Shown in pieces: positions 36,150-44,464 of a stretch of DNA of 64,000 nucleotides (its first letter is position 1; each line of letters begins with the position of its first letter). Origin of the DNA: Candidatus Latescibacterota bacterium (lineage in GTDB: Bacteria > Latescibacterota > UBA2968 > UBA8231). The stretch covers positions 62,001 to 126,000 of the forward strand of contig JAJEGS010000030.1 of NCBI GenBank assembly GCA_022819745.1, in the 5' to 3' direction. Position numbers and translations under genes: made by a program. A model generated the notes under the pieces. It saw nothing but the letters and a program-made list of their open reading frames with translations, was not told the origin of the DNA and made no database searches.

Positions 36150-37372
36150 CAAGGATTCCCCCCAATCTCGCCACTACTCCAGAGTTCACCGAGCCGATAA
36201 TCTTCCAGCCAAGCGGCCATTTTCTCTTCATCAAGGCGACGTATCACAGTCTGCCCGTCGCGCTTTTCGCAAACTACGATACTCCACCACTCATTGGTTA
36301 GGGTATCAACGAGCATGTCCGAATGGGTCGTTACAATCAACTGGCTGCGTTCGGACGCTTCGAGCAACAACTTACTCACCGTCGGCAGTATGTCTGGGTG
36401 GAGACCCAGTTCGGGTTCCTCAATACAGATGAGAGGCGGCGGCTGCGGATGGCAGAGAATGGAGAGCAAACAGAGGTACCGTAGCGTACCGTCCGAAAGG
36501 CGGGTCGCCGGTATGACTACGTCGCCTTCCTGTAAAAACAATTGGACCGTGCTACCTTCAATGTTGACGTGGAAATCGGTTATGCCCTCGTATAGTTTGC
36601 ACAAAGCGTCCAGCACACGCCGCTTTACTGCTGGCTTACCTTGGAAGCTGTTTAACACCAAGGCTAAGTTCTCCCCGTCTTTTTCCAGGAAATCGTTGGG
36701 TAGGTCAGCCTTCTGCGGTAACCGCAGTGGGGAGTTGCGCCCAAGCGACCACTCGCGATAAATGCGAATGCGGCTCAATTCCTCGCTGAGGTACATCAGT
36801 TCAGGGAGATCAGGATCTTTACGTTGAGACAGGATGGACTGGTCCAGTTTGACTTCCTCGGGACGCAAGTCGTATCGGCCTAGCCGAAGACGAACATTAG
36901 GGTATTTCGCCTTTACGGAAGCCTCTACGGTAGGCCCCAAGCCTGTCTCATCCTTGTAAGTGATAAACGCCTGCCCGCCTTTCTGATTGTAATAGATATA
37001 CGGCTCCTCATGTCCTTCATCACTCTGTTCGTTCTCTATCCGCTCTTCGATCAGTTCAAATCGCTGGCCGCGCTCTGCAAAACCCAGCCAGTACCGCAAC
37101 GCCTGCGACCCCTGCGGATTCTCCACAATAGCCTCGATGCGAGCAGCACCTTCCGGTTTTCCCCGCCAAATCCAATCGTGTATGCCCCCGCCCTCACGAA
37201 TAGGTGCAGCCAAATCTCGTGGAGCCGACCGAAGGAGATCAATTCCCTCTAGAAGATTGGACTTCCCCGAACCATTGGGGCCGATCACTACATTTAGCTG
37301 CTTGAGTTCGATTTCTTCGGAGTCGGGGCCGAATGAGAGCAGGTTGGTCTGTTTGATACGACGAATGAGCAT
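36146..37372 (-). CDS. RecF-like AAA/ABC ATPase (AAA_21 type)
   Basis: A 408-residue SMC/RecF-like ATPase with Walker A GPNGSGKSN (residues 31-39), the ABC signature LSDGTLRYLC (about 290), Walker B LICIEEPELGLHPD and the switch His in THSDML. This build matches the ATPases of OLD, PARIS (AriA) and related two-gene defence modules, where the ATPase senses or gates a TOPRIM nuclease. Here the DUF4276 gene follows with a GTGA overlap. An ASCH-like gene lies 67 bases upstream on the same strand. A role in DNA repair or phage defence are both possible; the paired gene favours defence. Confidence 0.85.
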   Translation of the reverse strand: MLIRRIKQTNLLSFGPDSEEIELKQLNVVIGPNGSGKSNLLEGIDLLRSAPRDLAAPIREGGGIHDWIWRGKPEGAARIEAIVENPQGSQALRYWLGFAERGQRFELIEERIENEQSDEGHEEPYIYYNQKGGQAFITYKDETGLGPTVEASVKAKYPNVRLRLGRYDLRPEEVKLDQSILSQRKDPDLPELMYLSEELSRIRIYREWSLGRNSPLRLPQKADLPNDFLEKDGENLALVLNSFQGKPAVKRRVLDALCKLYEGITDFHVNIEGSTVQLFLQEGDVVIPATRLSDGTLRYLCLLSILCHPQPPPLICIEEPELGLHPDILPTVSKLLLEASERSQLIVTTHSDMLVDTLTNEWWSIVVCEKRDGQTVIRRLDEEKMAAWLEDYRLGELWSSGEIGGNPW

Positions 37373-37439
37373 ATCCTACCTTTCACAATCTCCAGTGCTC
37401 TCCCGAAGATAGAAGATGGGCGGGAAAGATTCCATTTTA

Positions 37440-37856
37440 TTATCTAGCTCCACCGCGATGCCACGCTTGAATGAAATCCCGCAACTCGGGATGATTATCC
37501 AAGACGAGGTAACTCGGGTGGGGTTGAAAATTGACGTTGACGTGTTCCCGAAGCGTACGGAGCGGGATGGGGTCGAAGGTCTCGCTAAAAATAATGGGGC
37601 TGAGAAATCCTTGCGGTTTCGCACCAAAGTAATCCAGCATTTCTTGGCGCTTATGGGGTGCGATCCGATCAGCAAGCTCCTGTGGTGGGCCGATGATCGG
37701 CTTGCCGAAGTCAACGAAGCCTGAGATCTCCATCCGTGGAGAGGTGAGGTAGATGTAAGCCTGCACCGGATCCTTCGGAAAGCGGCGACGGTATCCGTAT
37801 TCTTCAAGCGGCCAGTGTTGAGGATTGAGACTGAGTAAAATCAGGGTTTTGGCCAT
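37440..37856 (-). CDS. ASCH/PUA-like domain protein (COG4933-like)
   Basis: A 138-residue protein with LILLSLNPQHWPLEEYGYRRRFPKD near the N-terminus and AYIYLTSPRMEISGFVDFGKPI in the middle. This looks like an ASCH domain, a PUA-related beta-barrel thought to bind RNA or modified nucleic acids. SYLVLDNHPELRDFIQAW ends the chain. It is the first gene of the strand-matched trio with the ATPase and DUF4276 genes, 67 bases before the ATPase, so it may be an accessory of that module or just a neighbour. Confidence 0.6.
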   Translation of the reverse strand: MAKTLILLSLNPQHWPLEEYGYRRRFPKDPVQAYIYLTSPRMEISGFVDFGKPIIGPPQELADRIAPHKRQEMLDYFGAKPQGFLSPIIFSETFDPIPLRTLREHVNVNFQPHPSYLVLDNHPELRDFIQAWHRGGAR

Positions 37857-37923
37857 TGTCTTTTCTCTTTATTAGGGTGAATGGATGCGTTCATCCGCTT
37901 CGTCGCCTAGCCGTCAGCCCCCC

Positions 37924-38979
37924 TCAATCCAGCCGTATCTCCTCCCCCGCCTCTTGGCTGCGGTAGATCCCATCGAGGATCTTCATCACCTGTAAAGATT
38001 GCTCCGGCGGCACCGGCGAGGGCCTCCCTTGGGCAATCGCTGCGGCGAACTCCACGCATTCCTGCGCGTGGGCTTCGAGGCCGTCGTACATCAGCATGAG
38101 CTTGCGATCGTACTGCTGGCGGGTCTGGTTGTTGCTCTCGCAAATCGAGCACTGGGGCCAATGCGCGCCGCCTCGGGTGCCGTAGAGCCACATCTGCATG
38201 TCCTCGCCTTGGGTCGGGTGATGTAAAAGCCAGCTCACCTCTAAGATCAGCACTGCGCCGTTGTCAAAGCGCACAAAGGCCGCAGCAAAATCCTCGACAT
38301 CGTAGTGGGATGGGATTGGCTGGCGGCCCCATTGGCTGAAAGCCCCTTCTTGGTGCGCCAATTCAGCGCGAGCCACGCCCGAAATGGCCACCGGCTTGGG
38401 ATGCCCCATAAACCACAAGGTCAGATCGAGGATGTGAACCCCAATGTCGATGCAGGGGCCACCGCCGCTGTGCTCCTTGAGAATAAACCCACCGCCAACC
38501 GGTGCCCCAGCCCGGCGCAGCATCCAACTGCGGGCGTGGTAGATATCGCCGAGCGTGCCCGCGTCTATCTCATCCTTTAGCGCACGGGACGACCCCTGAA
38601 AGCGAAAGTGCTGTGCCGTCATCAGCTCCTTGCCCGAGGCATCGCGCGCCGCGATCATCTGAAGAACATCCTCGGGCGTGGGAGCCAAGGGCTTTTCGCA
38701 GATCACGTGCTTGCCAGCCGACAGCGCAGCAATGGCCAAGGGGGCGTGATACATGTTGGGCGTGCAGATATCGATAATGTCGATATCGGGGTCGCTGAAC
38801 AGCGCCTCTGGATCTGTGTGCAGCTTGGTGACTCCGTTTTCAGCGCCAAAGCGCTTTAGCGCATCCTCGCTAATGTCGCTGCCAGCGATCAACTCAGCTT
38901 CGCTAGAAGCCTCCCAGCCGGGGAGATGCGTGCGGGCGATCCCGCCGACGCCGACGATACCTACTTTGAGCGTGCTCAT
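37924..38979 (-). CDS. Gfo/Idh/MocA family NAD(P)-dependent oxidoreductase
   Basis: The N-terminal Rossmann fold (KVGIVGVGGIARTHLPGW) and the CEKPLAP motif (near residues 94-100) are diagnostic. GGGPCIDIGVHILDLTLWFMG carries the HxxD-type pair in helix 8. Members oxidise or reduce sugars, sugar acids or inositols with NAD(P). The substrate is not shown. It has 351 residues, normal for the family. It is a single gene between the accessory trio and the Bat operon, and ends 67 bases from the ASCH gene. Confidence 0.92.
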   Translation of the reverse strand: MSTLKVGIVGVGGIARTHLPGWEASSEAELIAGSDISEDALKRFGAENGVTKLHTDPEALFSDPDIDIIDICTPNMYHAPLAIAALSAGKHVICEKPLAPTPEDVLQMIAARDASGKELMTAQHFRFQGSSRALKDEIDAGTLGDIYHARSWMLRRAGAPVGGGFILKEHSGGGPCIDIGVHILDLTLWFMGHPKPVAISGVARAELAHQEGAFSQWGRQPIPSHYDVEDFAAAFVRFDNGAVLILEVSWLLHHPTQGEDMQMWLYGTRGGAHWPQCSICESNNQTRQQYDRKLMLMYDGLEAHAQECVEFAAAIAQGRPSPVPPEQSLQVMKILDGIYRSQEAGEEIRLD

Positions 38980-39021
38980 GGCTTATCCTTGTTTTTGGTT
39001 GTGGTTTGATCTACGCGAAAT

Positions 39022-39047
39022 GTAGGGGCGACCCTTGTGGTCGCCCG
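39022..39047. repeat. Palindromic repeat element (GTAGGGGCGACC type)
   Basis: GGGCGACC-CTTGT-GGTCGCCC is a perfect eight-base stem, preceded by TGTAG. Elements of this kind (TGTAGGGGCGA...) are scattered in many bacterial genomes, usually between genes. It lies between the oxidoreductase gene and the 3' end of the Bat operon, where it could also act as a terminator of that operon (minus strand). Confidence 0.6.
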
Positions 39048-39061
39048 TTGTTTAGACTGGT

Positions 39062-39814
39062 TCAGACCCGCGTCAGAGCTTCCGCCGGCATCCACCCACC
39101 GAGCCCATTGGCCAGCCGCACCAGCATCCACCCGCCTTCCTGCCGCACCAAGCGCACCTTCGTCCCCTCGTGTGCGACAAAAACCTCCGTCTGACCGAGA
39201 TCGGGGCCGGAGCGCGCGTACGCCTCGGCAACCGTGACGATGGCTTCGCTCGTCTGCGCCTGATGGTGGAGACGCGTCCCTAGCCACAGCGCGGACCCAA
39301 CACTCAGCCCCGCACAGAGCAACATCCCGACTAGCCACAGCGCACCGGGGCGCGTCTGGACAAACAACCACCGCACCCCCAAGACAAAGACCGCGAAAAA
39401 CGCCGCGGCGAACAATAGGCTGAGTTGGTTAAACGTAGGCCAGAAGTAGGCGGCCACCAGCGCGACCACCAGCGCACCGAGGCCGTCCTCAGTTTGTGGA
39501 TCGCGGTCCTTCTTCACTAGGTTCGCGAAGCGCAGATTGGCCTCAATGTCCTCGTCGTGCGGCAGCAAGCGCCGCGCCCGCTCATACCAGAGAATCGCTT
39601 CGCCCAGCTTCCCGGACTTGAAGCAGGCATTGCCTAAGTTGTAGTAGAGCCGTGCGTCTTGCACCCCAGCTTCTACTACCGCCAAGTAGCTGCGCCTCGC
39701 CGCGGCAAAATCCCCATCCCGATAGAGCGCATTGGCCTCGTTGTACTGCCCGGCCGCAGCCCCGGCGTGGAGTTGGGTGCCCAACAGGAACAACAGTGCT
39801 AGCGCGCTCATCAT
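39062..39814 (-). CDS. BatE-like TPR membrane protein with SH3-like C-terminus
   Basis: Last gene of the operon. A signal peptide is followed by TPR units (YNEANALYRDGDFAAARRSYL, ARLYYNLGNACFKSGKLGEAILWYERA), two membrane segments (about residues 115-165) and a bacterial SH3 domain (VFVAHEGTKVRLVRQEGGWMLVRLANGLGGWMP). This matches BatE of the Bacteroides-type aerotolerance operon. It probably holds Bat proteins together in the membrane. Its start overlaps the batD stop (ATGA). Confidence 0.78.
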   Translation of the reverse strand: MMSALALLFLLGTQLHAGAAAGQYNEANALYRDGDFAAARRSYLAVVEAGVQDARLYYNLGNACFKSGKLGEAILWYERARRLLPHDEDIEANLRFANLVKKDRDPQTEDGLGALVVALVAAYFWPTFNQLSLLFAAAFFAVFVLGVRWLFVQTRPGALWLVGMLLCAGLSVGSALWLGTRLHHQAQTSEAIVTVAEAYARSGPDLGQTEVFVAHEGTKVRLVRQEGGWMLVRLANGLGGWMPAEALTRV

Positions 39815-41589
39815 ATCCGCTTCTCCAAACTCGCGATTACCTCCTCGGCCAAGCGCCGCGCTGCCGCCCGATCCGTCGGCGGGCCGCCCGCGGGAGCAAA
39901 ACGCGCAAAATCGCAGCGCGTCAGTAAATCGCGCAACGCGGCAATCGTCTCGTCCTCGACTTGGCGCGTCGCCAAGACCTCAGCGCAGACCTCAACGGTC
40001 AAACCAGCCGCAGCAAGGTTGAGGCGATCGGCCACGAATTCCAGCAACGCAGCGCGGACCTCGCCGTAGAACTCGGCCTCAGTGCCGCCCTCAAGTAAGG
40101 CATCGGCGCGAGCCAAGCGGCGGCCAGCTTCGCCTTTGGCCCGACGCTGACGCGCGTACGCCACATCGCCCTGCAAGCGCCGCTGGTGGCGTTGCCACAC
40201 AAGCAGGGCAAAAAAGGCGAGGGGCAGCGCCCCCTGCAAGGTCCAAAACCAATAGCTGTTGTACAGCATGGATCCCGCGCCGAGGATTTCGGCGTCGGGT
40301 TTGATATAGCGAATGTCTTCCCCGACGGCCTCGATGTCGCGCCGGCTCAGCCCGTAGTTCACCCCTTCATCTTCGGCACTTCCCTCGCTGTGAATGGTAA
40401 TCGGAGCGGATTTGAGTACCTCGTAGCGCGCTTGGTGTGGATCGAAGTACGCAAAGCGCAACGGCGGGATGTTCAAGGTACCGCCCTGCTCGGGAATCAA
40501 GATGTACTCGAAGAGGCGGCGGCCCCCGTACACGCCGTTGGTGATCCGCTCTTCTTCCTCGACCTTGGGGTCGTAGAGCTTGACGCCAGTGGCCGCATCG
40601 ACTTGCAGAGGCTGCACCGAGGCCATGTTGCCCTCGCCCTCGATCAGTACGCGCAGCGTTACCGGATCTCCGACCGCGACTTGGGTCGGCTGGGCCTCGA
40701 CGCTGAGTTGGAAGCGCCCCACTGCGCCGGTAAATTCCGCAGGGCGGCCCTGCTCGGGCAGCGGCAGCACCTCGATTTGCAATTCTTCACTTTGCAGGAG
40801 CACTGAGCGCGAGCGGCCAAAAAACGGATCGCCAGCAAAGAAGTCGTCGAGCACGCCGCCGCGACCCGAACGCTGTTGAGGGATGTCGCAGGAAACGGCC
40901 AATGTGCCGACGGCATGGGTTCCCGCGCCAGTGGGAAAAAGGGCCACGCGCCGCAGCGGCGCGACGTTGTAGGACGCGCCGCCGCGCATCTCCTGATGTG
41001 ACTCTAGCTGTTGGGCGACAAAGAGATCTTCGGTCCAGAACCCGACAAAAGTCGGCAGCTTATTGAAGCTGACGTTGCGCGGTTGGATGCGGTAGAACAG
41101 GTCGTAGGACACGGTGACTTGCTGCCCCACGTAAGCCCGCTTGTGGTCGGCACGCGCCAACACGAATATGGGGGGATCGTCTGCCTGACCCGCTTGAGAG
41201 CGGCTGGCACCTTGGACGATCTCGACAGTGATGGGCTTGGTCTCATAGCGCTCGCCGTCCATTTCCAGTTGCATCGGACCGATGGTCAAAGTACCGACTC
41301 GCTTGGCATAGAGGATGTACGTTAGATCGCGGGAAAAGGTGATGTCGGTGTTTCTCATCTCCATCCGCGTGCTAGTCGCTGGCCCTTCGACATGGAAATC
41401 CTTTAGCTCAAACGCTGGCGTCACCTGGCTCAACTGCTTGTCGGAGGTGATGCGGAGCGTCAGGCGAATCGGCTCACTCTGACTAGCGCGCGTGCGATCG
41501 ACGGACGCCTCGAACTGAATCGTCGCCGCTGCAACGCTGGACGCCGCCAGCGCCCACAGCACTAATGGTATGGTCAGCCGCGCCTTCAC
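39811..41589 (-). CDS. batD: BatD-like protein
   Basis: A 592-residue protein with signal peptide, an N-terminal immunoglobulin-like region (ASVDRTRASQSEPIRLTLRI, FELKDFHVEGPATSTRM) and the BatD core (PQRSGRGG... and GGTLNIPPLRFAYFDPHQARYEVLKSAPITI). A membrane segment (SYWFWTLQGALPLAFFALLVW) and a cytoplasmic tail of about 130 residues (VEVCAEVLATRQVEDETIAALRDLLTRCDFARFAPAG) follow. BatD-type proteins work with the VWA proteins BatA and BatB in envelope stress or aerotolerance. The start is a GTG overlapping the batC stop (GTGA). Confidence 0.88.
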   Translation of the reverse strand: MKARLTIPLVLWALAASSVAAATIQFEASVDRTRASQSEPIRLTLRITSDKQLSQVTPAFELKDFHVEGPATSTRMEMRNTDITFSRDLTYILYAKRVGTLTIGPMQLEMDGERYETKPITVEIVQGASRSQAGQADDPPIFVLARADHKRAYVGQQVTVSYDLFYRIQPRNVSFNKLPTFVGFWTEDLFVAQQLESHQEMRGGASYNVAPLRRVALFPTGAGTHAVGTLAVSCDIPQQRSGRGGVLDDFFAGDPFFGRSRSVLLQSEELQIEVLPLPEQGRPAEFTGAVGRFQLSVEAQPTQVAVGDPVTLRVLIEGEGNMASVQPLQVDAATGVKLYDPKVEEEERITNGVYGGRRLFEYILIPEQGGTLNIPPLRFAYFDPHQARYEVLKSAPITIHSEGSAEDEGVNYGLSRRDIEAVGEDIRYIKPDAEILGAGSMLYNSYWFWTLQGALPLAFFALLVWQRHQRRLQGDVAYARQRRAKGEAGRRLARADALLEGGTEAEFYGEVRAALLEFVADRLNLAAAGLTVEVCAEVLATRQVEDETIAALRDLLTRCDFARFAPAGGPPTDRAAARRLAEEVIASLEKRI

Positions 41590-42362
41590 CAGTCCCTAGT
41601 CTGCGCTTTGCCAGTGGCGCGAAACCGGCGCTTCTGAGCGTCCAACTCGCGGTTTTTGAGCGCATCCATGAGCTGCTGCGCTTCCTCGGGGCTAATAGAC
41701 TGCTGCTCGGCGGGCTGCTCCTCCTGCTGTTGATCCTGCTCACTTTGTTGCTGTTGCTGCTGGTCCTGTTGATCCTGCTCCGAATCTTGCTGCTGTTGCT
41801 GCTCTTGGTCCTGTTGATTTTGCTCTGAATCCTGCTGCTCCTGATTCTGTTGATTCTGCTCTGAATCCTGCTGTTGCTCTTGGTCCTGTTGATCCTGTTC
41901 CGAATCCTCCTGCTGTTGCTCTTGCTGCTGTTGCTGCTCCTGCAATTTCTCCAGCGCCAATTCCAAGTTCACCTTTGCATCCTCGTCGGCCGCGTCTAGC
42001 TCCAGCGCCTGCTTGTACGCGGCGACGGCCTGTTCAAACGCCTGCTGCTGAAAGAAGCTATTGCCCATGTTGTAATGGGCCTGCGCCTGGATTTTCTGCT
42101 CCTCGGCACTGAGCACGCGCTCAAATTCCCGCAAGGCTTGGTCGTACTCGCCGCGCTTAAAAAGCGCGTCTCCGACGTTGAAGTGCAACTCGGGCGCGTC
42201 GGGCCGGTCGAGCAGGGCGTCGCGGTAGAGCTGTAGGGCCCGATCGTACTCGCCGCGCTGGTAGTGCTCCAGCGCCTCGGCACTCTTGCTGGCGACGGGA
42301 TCGCCCACGGTCGCTCCGCAGACAACCAGCCAGATTCCCAAAACGACCCACAGTGTACCCAT
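41586..42362 (-). CDS. BatC-like TPR protein with a long Gln/Glu/Asp-rich tail
   Basis: The protein (258 residues from the ATG at 42362) has a signal peptide (MGTLWVVLGIWLVVCG) and three TPR units (ALEHYQRGEYDRALQLYRDAL, LHFNVGDALFKRGEYDQALREF, AHYNMGNSFFQQQAFEQAVAAY). Next comes a strip of about 85 residues made almost only of Q, E, D, S and N, then SISPEEAQQLMDALKNRELDAQKRRF. Position and layout match BatC. The ATG shares one base with the batB stop (TAATG). A longer frame upstream to 42458 lies inside batB and is not coding. Confidence 0.78.
   Translation of the reverse strand: MGTLWVVLGIWLVVCGATVGDPVASKSAEALEHYQRGEYDRALQLYRDALLDRPDAPELHFNVGDALFKRGEYDQALREFERVLSAEEQKIQAQAHYNMGNSFFQQQAFEQAVAAYKQALELDAADEDAKVNLELALEKLQEQQQQQEQQQEDSEQDQQDQEQQQDSEQNQQNQEQQDSEQNQQDQEQQQQQDSEQDQQDQQQQQQSEQDQQQEEQPAEQQSISPEEAQQLMDALKNRELDAQKRRFRATGKAQTRDW
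41695..41943. repeat. Low-complexity Q/E/D/S repeat tract inside batC
   Basis: Units of the form EQDQQDQEQQQDSEQ, with N variants, are repeated about seven times. The DNA repeat (CTG/TTG/TCC blocks) is imperfect but periodic, so it may change length by slippage. It is inside a coding frame, so changes by three-base units only vary the linker length. Confidence 0.7.
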
Positions 42363-43387
42363 TAGGCGAACCGTCCCTTCCACTCGCGGGTCTGCACCCG
42401 CGCATCGCCTAAGAAAGCCTCGGCAAAGAAACAGCAAAGTGCCAATAATAAGGGCCATTGGAAGCGCTCCTGATAGCGGGTGAGGCGGGTAGAGCCGATT
42501 TCGCGCTGATCCATCTCGGCGATCTGGTCGTACAAGGCGTCCAATTCCGCGCCTCCCAAAGTACTGCGAAAGTAATCGCCCCCCGTCTCCAGCGCCATGT
42601 CCTGCAAGGTGCTCTCGTCGAGCCGGGTTTTGACGTATTGGCCGCGCTGGTCCTTGTGAAAACTCACGCCGCCGCCCTCCTCCTCGGTGGGAATCAGTTC
42701 GCCATCGGGTGTCCCCAGCCCCAAGGCAAAGATGCGCACGCCCTGTGCGGCGGCTGTCTGCGCCGCTGCCAGCGGCTGCCCCACGTGATCCTCGCCGTCG
42801 GTAAAGAGCACGATGGCCTTGTGCTGGCCCTCGCCCTCCTCAAACGATCGCACGGCCAGCCGCACCGCGTCGCCAATGGCCGTCCCTTGGACGGGTATGG
42901 CCCCGGCGTCCAGCACGTCGAGAAACAACTCCACGGCACCATAGTCCGTCGTCAGCGGGCATTGAACAAAAGCCTGGCCCGCGAAAACCACCAACCCAAC
43001 CCGGTCGCCTCGCAGCAAGTCCAACAGGCCGCGAATTTGGTATTTGGCCCGCGCCAAACGGCTCGGCTTGACGTCCTCGGCCTGCATGCTGCGCGACACG
43101 TCGAGCACCAGCATCACGTCCACGCCCTTGCGCTCGGCCATTTCGAGTTGCGTGCCGAATTGGGGGCCGGTCAGCGCGAGAATCGCAAAGAAAGTCCCCA
43201 GCCCCAATAGGACGAGCTTTCCCACTTGGCGGCCCCGGCTCAGGTTGCGGGTCAGCTTCTCGGCCAGCGGACTGCGGGCAAAACGCGCCAAGGCGCGGCG
43301 GCGCACCCACAGCGCCCAAGCCAAAAAGGCCGCCAAAAAGGGCAGCAGCAACAGCAACCAAAAATTGTACAAGTTCGCAAAGCGCAT
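42362..43387 (-). CDS. batB: BatB-like von Willebrand factor A membrane protein
   Basis: A 341-residue protein with two N-terminal membrane segments (WLLLLLPFLAAFLAWALWV; VGKLVLLGLGTFFAILAL), a VWA domain from about residue 88 with an intact MIDAS (DVSRS, TDYG and TDGED) and a C-terminal membrane helix (WPLLLALCCFFAEAFLG). The DxSxS site binds a divalent metal used to grip partner proteins. It lies between batA and batC in the usual order, with batC starting on its stop. Confidence 0.9.
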   Translation of the reverse strand: MRFANLYNFWLLLLLPFLAAFLAWALWVRRRALARFARSPLAEKLTRNLSRGRQVGKLVLLGLGTFFAILALTGPQFGTQLEMAERKGVDVMLVLDVSRSMQAEDVKPSRLARAKYQIRGLLDLLRGDRVGLVVFAGQAFVQCPLTTDYGAVELFLDVLDAGAIPVQGTAIGDAVRLAVRSFEEGEGQHKAIVLFTDGEDHVGQPLAAAQTAAAQGVRIFALGLGTPDGELIPTEEEGGGVSFHKDQRGQYVKTRLDESTLQDMALETGGDYFRSTLGGAELDALYDQIAEMDQREIGSTRLTRYQERFQWPLLLALCCFFAEAFLGDARVQTREWKGRFA

Positions 43388-43459
43388 ATTAACCGACCTT
43401 ACACACCCCTGTCACATAGCAGTCCTGAATGATTGAACGATTCTGCGTCCATCTACGGC

Positions 43460-44464
43460 TCAAGGCAACGAACGGAAACGGGTATTCGCCAACAACATCT
43501 CCACCAACAGCAAGCCCAAGCCCACGTAGAGAAAATAGGCGAAGCGCTCCGAGTAATTCAGGTGGATTTCGGATTTGATCTCGGTCGCCTCTAACTCGCC
43601 GATCTCGCGGTAGATGGCCTCTAGCTTTTCCTCGCTGGTTGCCCGGTAGTACTGGCCGCCGGTGCGCGCGGCCACCTCCTGTAAGGTCTCCTCGTCGATT
43701 TCCACCTGTACGGTCTGATAGCGAGTGCCGAACACCCCGCGCACGGGTCGGCGAATCTCCCCGTCGCTGCCTACGCCAATCGTATAGACTCGGATGCCCA
43801 CGGCCGCGGCCACCTCAGCCGCGGTCAACGGCTCGACCTCACCGGCGTTATTCACGCCATCGGTCAGCAGGATAATCACCTTGCTCTCGGCATCCGAGTC
43901 GCGCAGGCGGTTGCAGGCGTTGATCAGCGCCATGCCAATGGCCGTGCCATCCCATTCCTCGCTGGCGATCTCCACGCCCTCGAGAAATTCCAACAGCACT
44001 CGATAGTCGAGAGTCAGCGGACACTGGGTGAAGCTCTCGCCGGCAAAGACAACCATGCCGATGCGGTCGCTGTGGCGACCGGCGATAAAGTCGGCCACCA
44101 CTTCCTTGGCCACCTGTAAGCGGCTCTTTTGACCTTCGTCTAGGTCGTTCAACTCCATGCTCGACGAGATGTCTAAGGTCAGCATGATGTCGATGCCCTC
44201 GCCCGATATTTCCCGCACCTCGCGCCCGGCTTGCGGGCGGGCCATGGCCGCGATGAGGCAGCCCAAGCCGAGTATCTTCAACGCGAGGAGGCCGTGCCGG
44301 AGCTTGGGCCACAGCGACGCGGTGGCGCGGCGCAACACGCCGAGGTCGGAAAACTGCACGCTGCTCTGGCGGCCCCGGTGCGCGCGCACATAGCTGTAGA
44401 GCAAGACGGGCAACAGCAGCAGCAACAACAGCCACTCGGGATTTTCAAACCGGATGTTCTGCAT
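43460..44464 (-). CDS. batA: BatA-like von Willebrand factor A membrane protein
   Basis: A 334-residue VWA protein built like BatB: N-terminal membrane segments (WLLLLLLLPVLLYSYV; HGLLALKILGLGCLIAAMA), MIDAS DISSS (VWA from about residue 88), TDGVNNAGE and a C-terminal segment (YFLYVGLGLLLVEML). The ATG at 44464 opens MQNIRFENPEWLL, the family's usual start, and overlaps the upstream gene by 20 bases. A gap of 72 bases separates it from batB, the widest gap in the operon, so a weak extra start site could lie there. Confidence 0.9.
   Translation of the reverse strand: MQNIRFENPEWLLLLLLLPVLLYSYVRAHRGRQSSVQFSDLGVLRRATASLWPKLRHGLLALKILGLGCLIAAMARPQAGREVREISGEGIDIMLTLDISSSMELNDLDEGQKSRLQVAKEVVADFIAGRHSDRIGMVVFAGESFTQCPLTLDYRVLLEFLEGVEIASEEWDGTAIGMALINACNRLRDSDAESKVIILLTDGVNNAGEVEPLTAAEVAAAVGIRVYTIGVGSDGEIRRPVRGVFGTRYQTVQVEIDEETLQEVAARTGGQYYRATSEEKLEAIYREIGELEATEIKSEIHLNYSERFAYFLYVGLGLLLVEMLLANTRFRSLP

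Noticed and set aside
41695..41943. CRISPR-like or satellite repeat array
   Set aside because: The periodic pattern is the codon repeat of the Gln/Glu/Asp tract in batC; there are no spacers.
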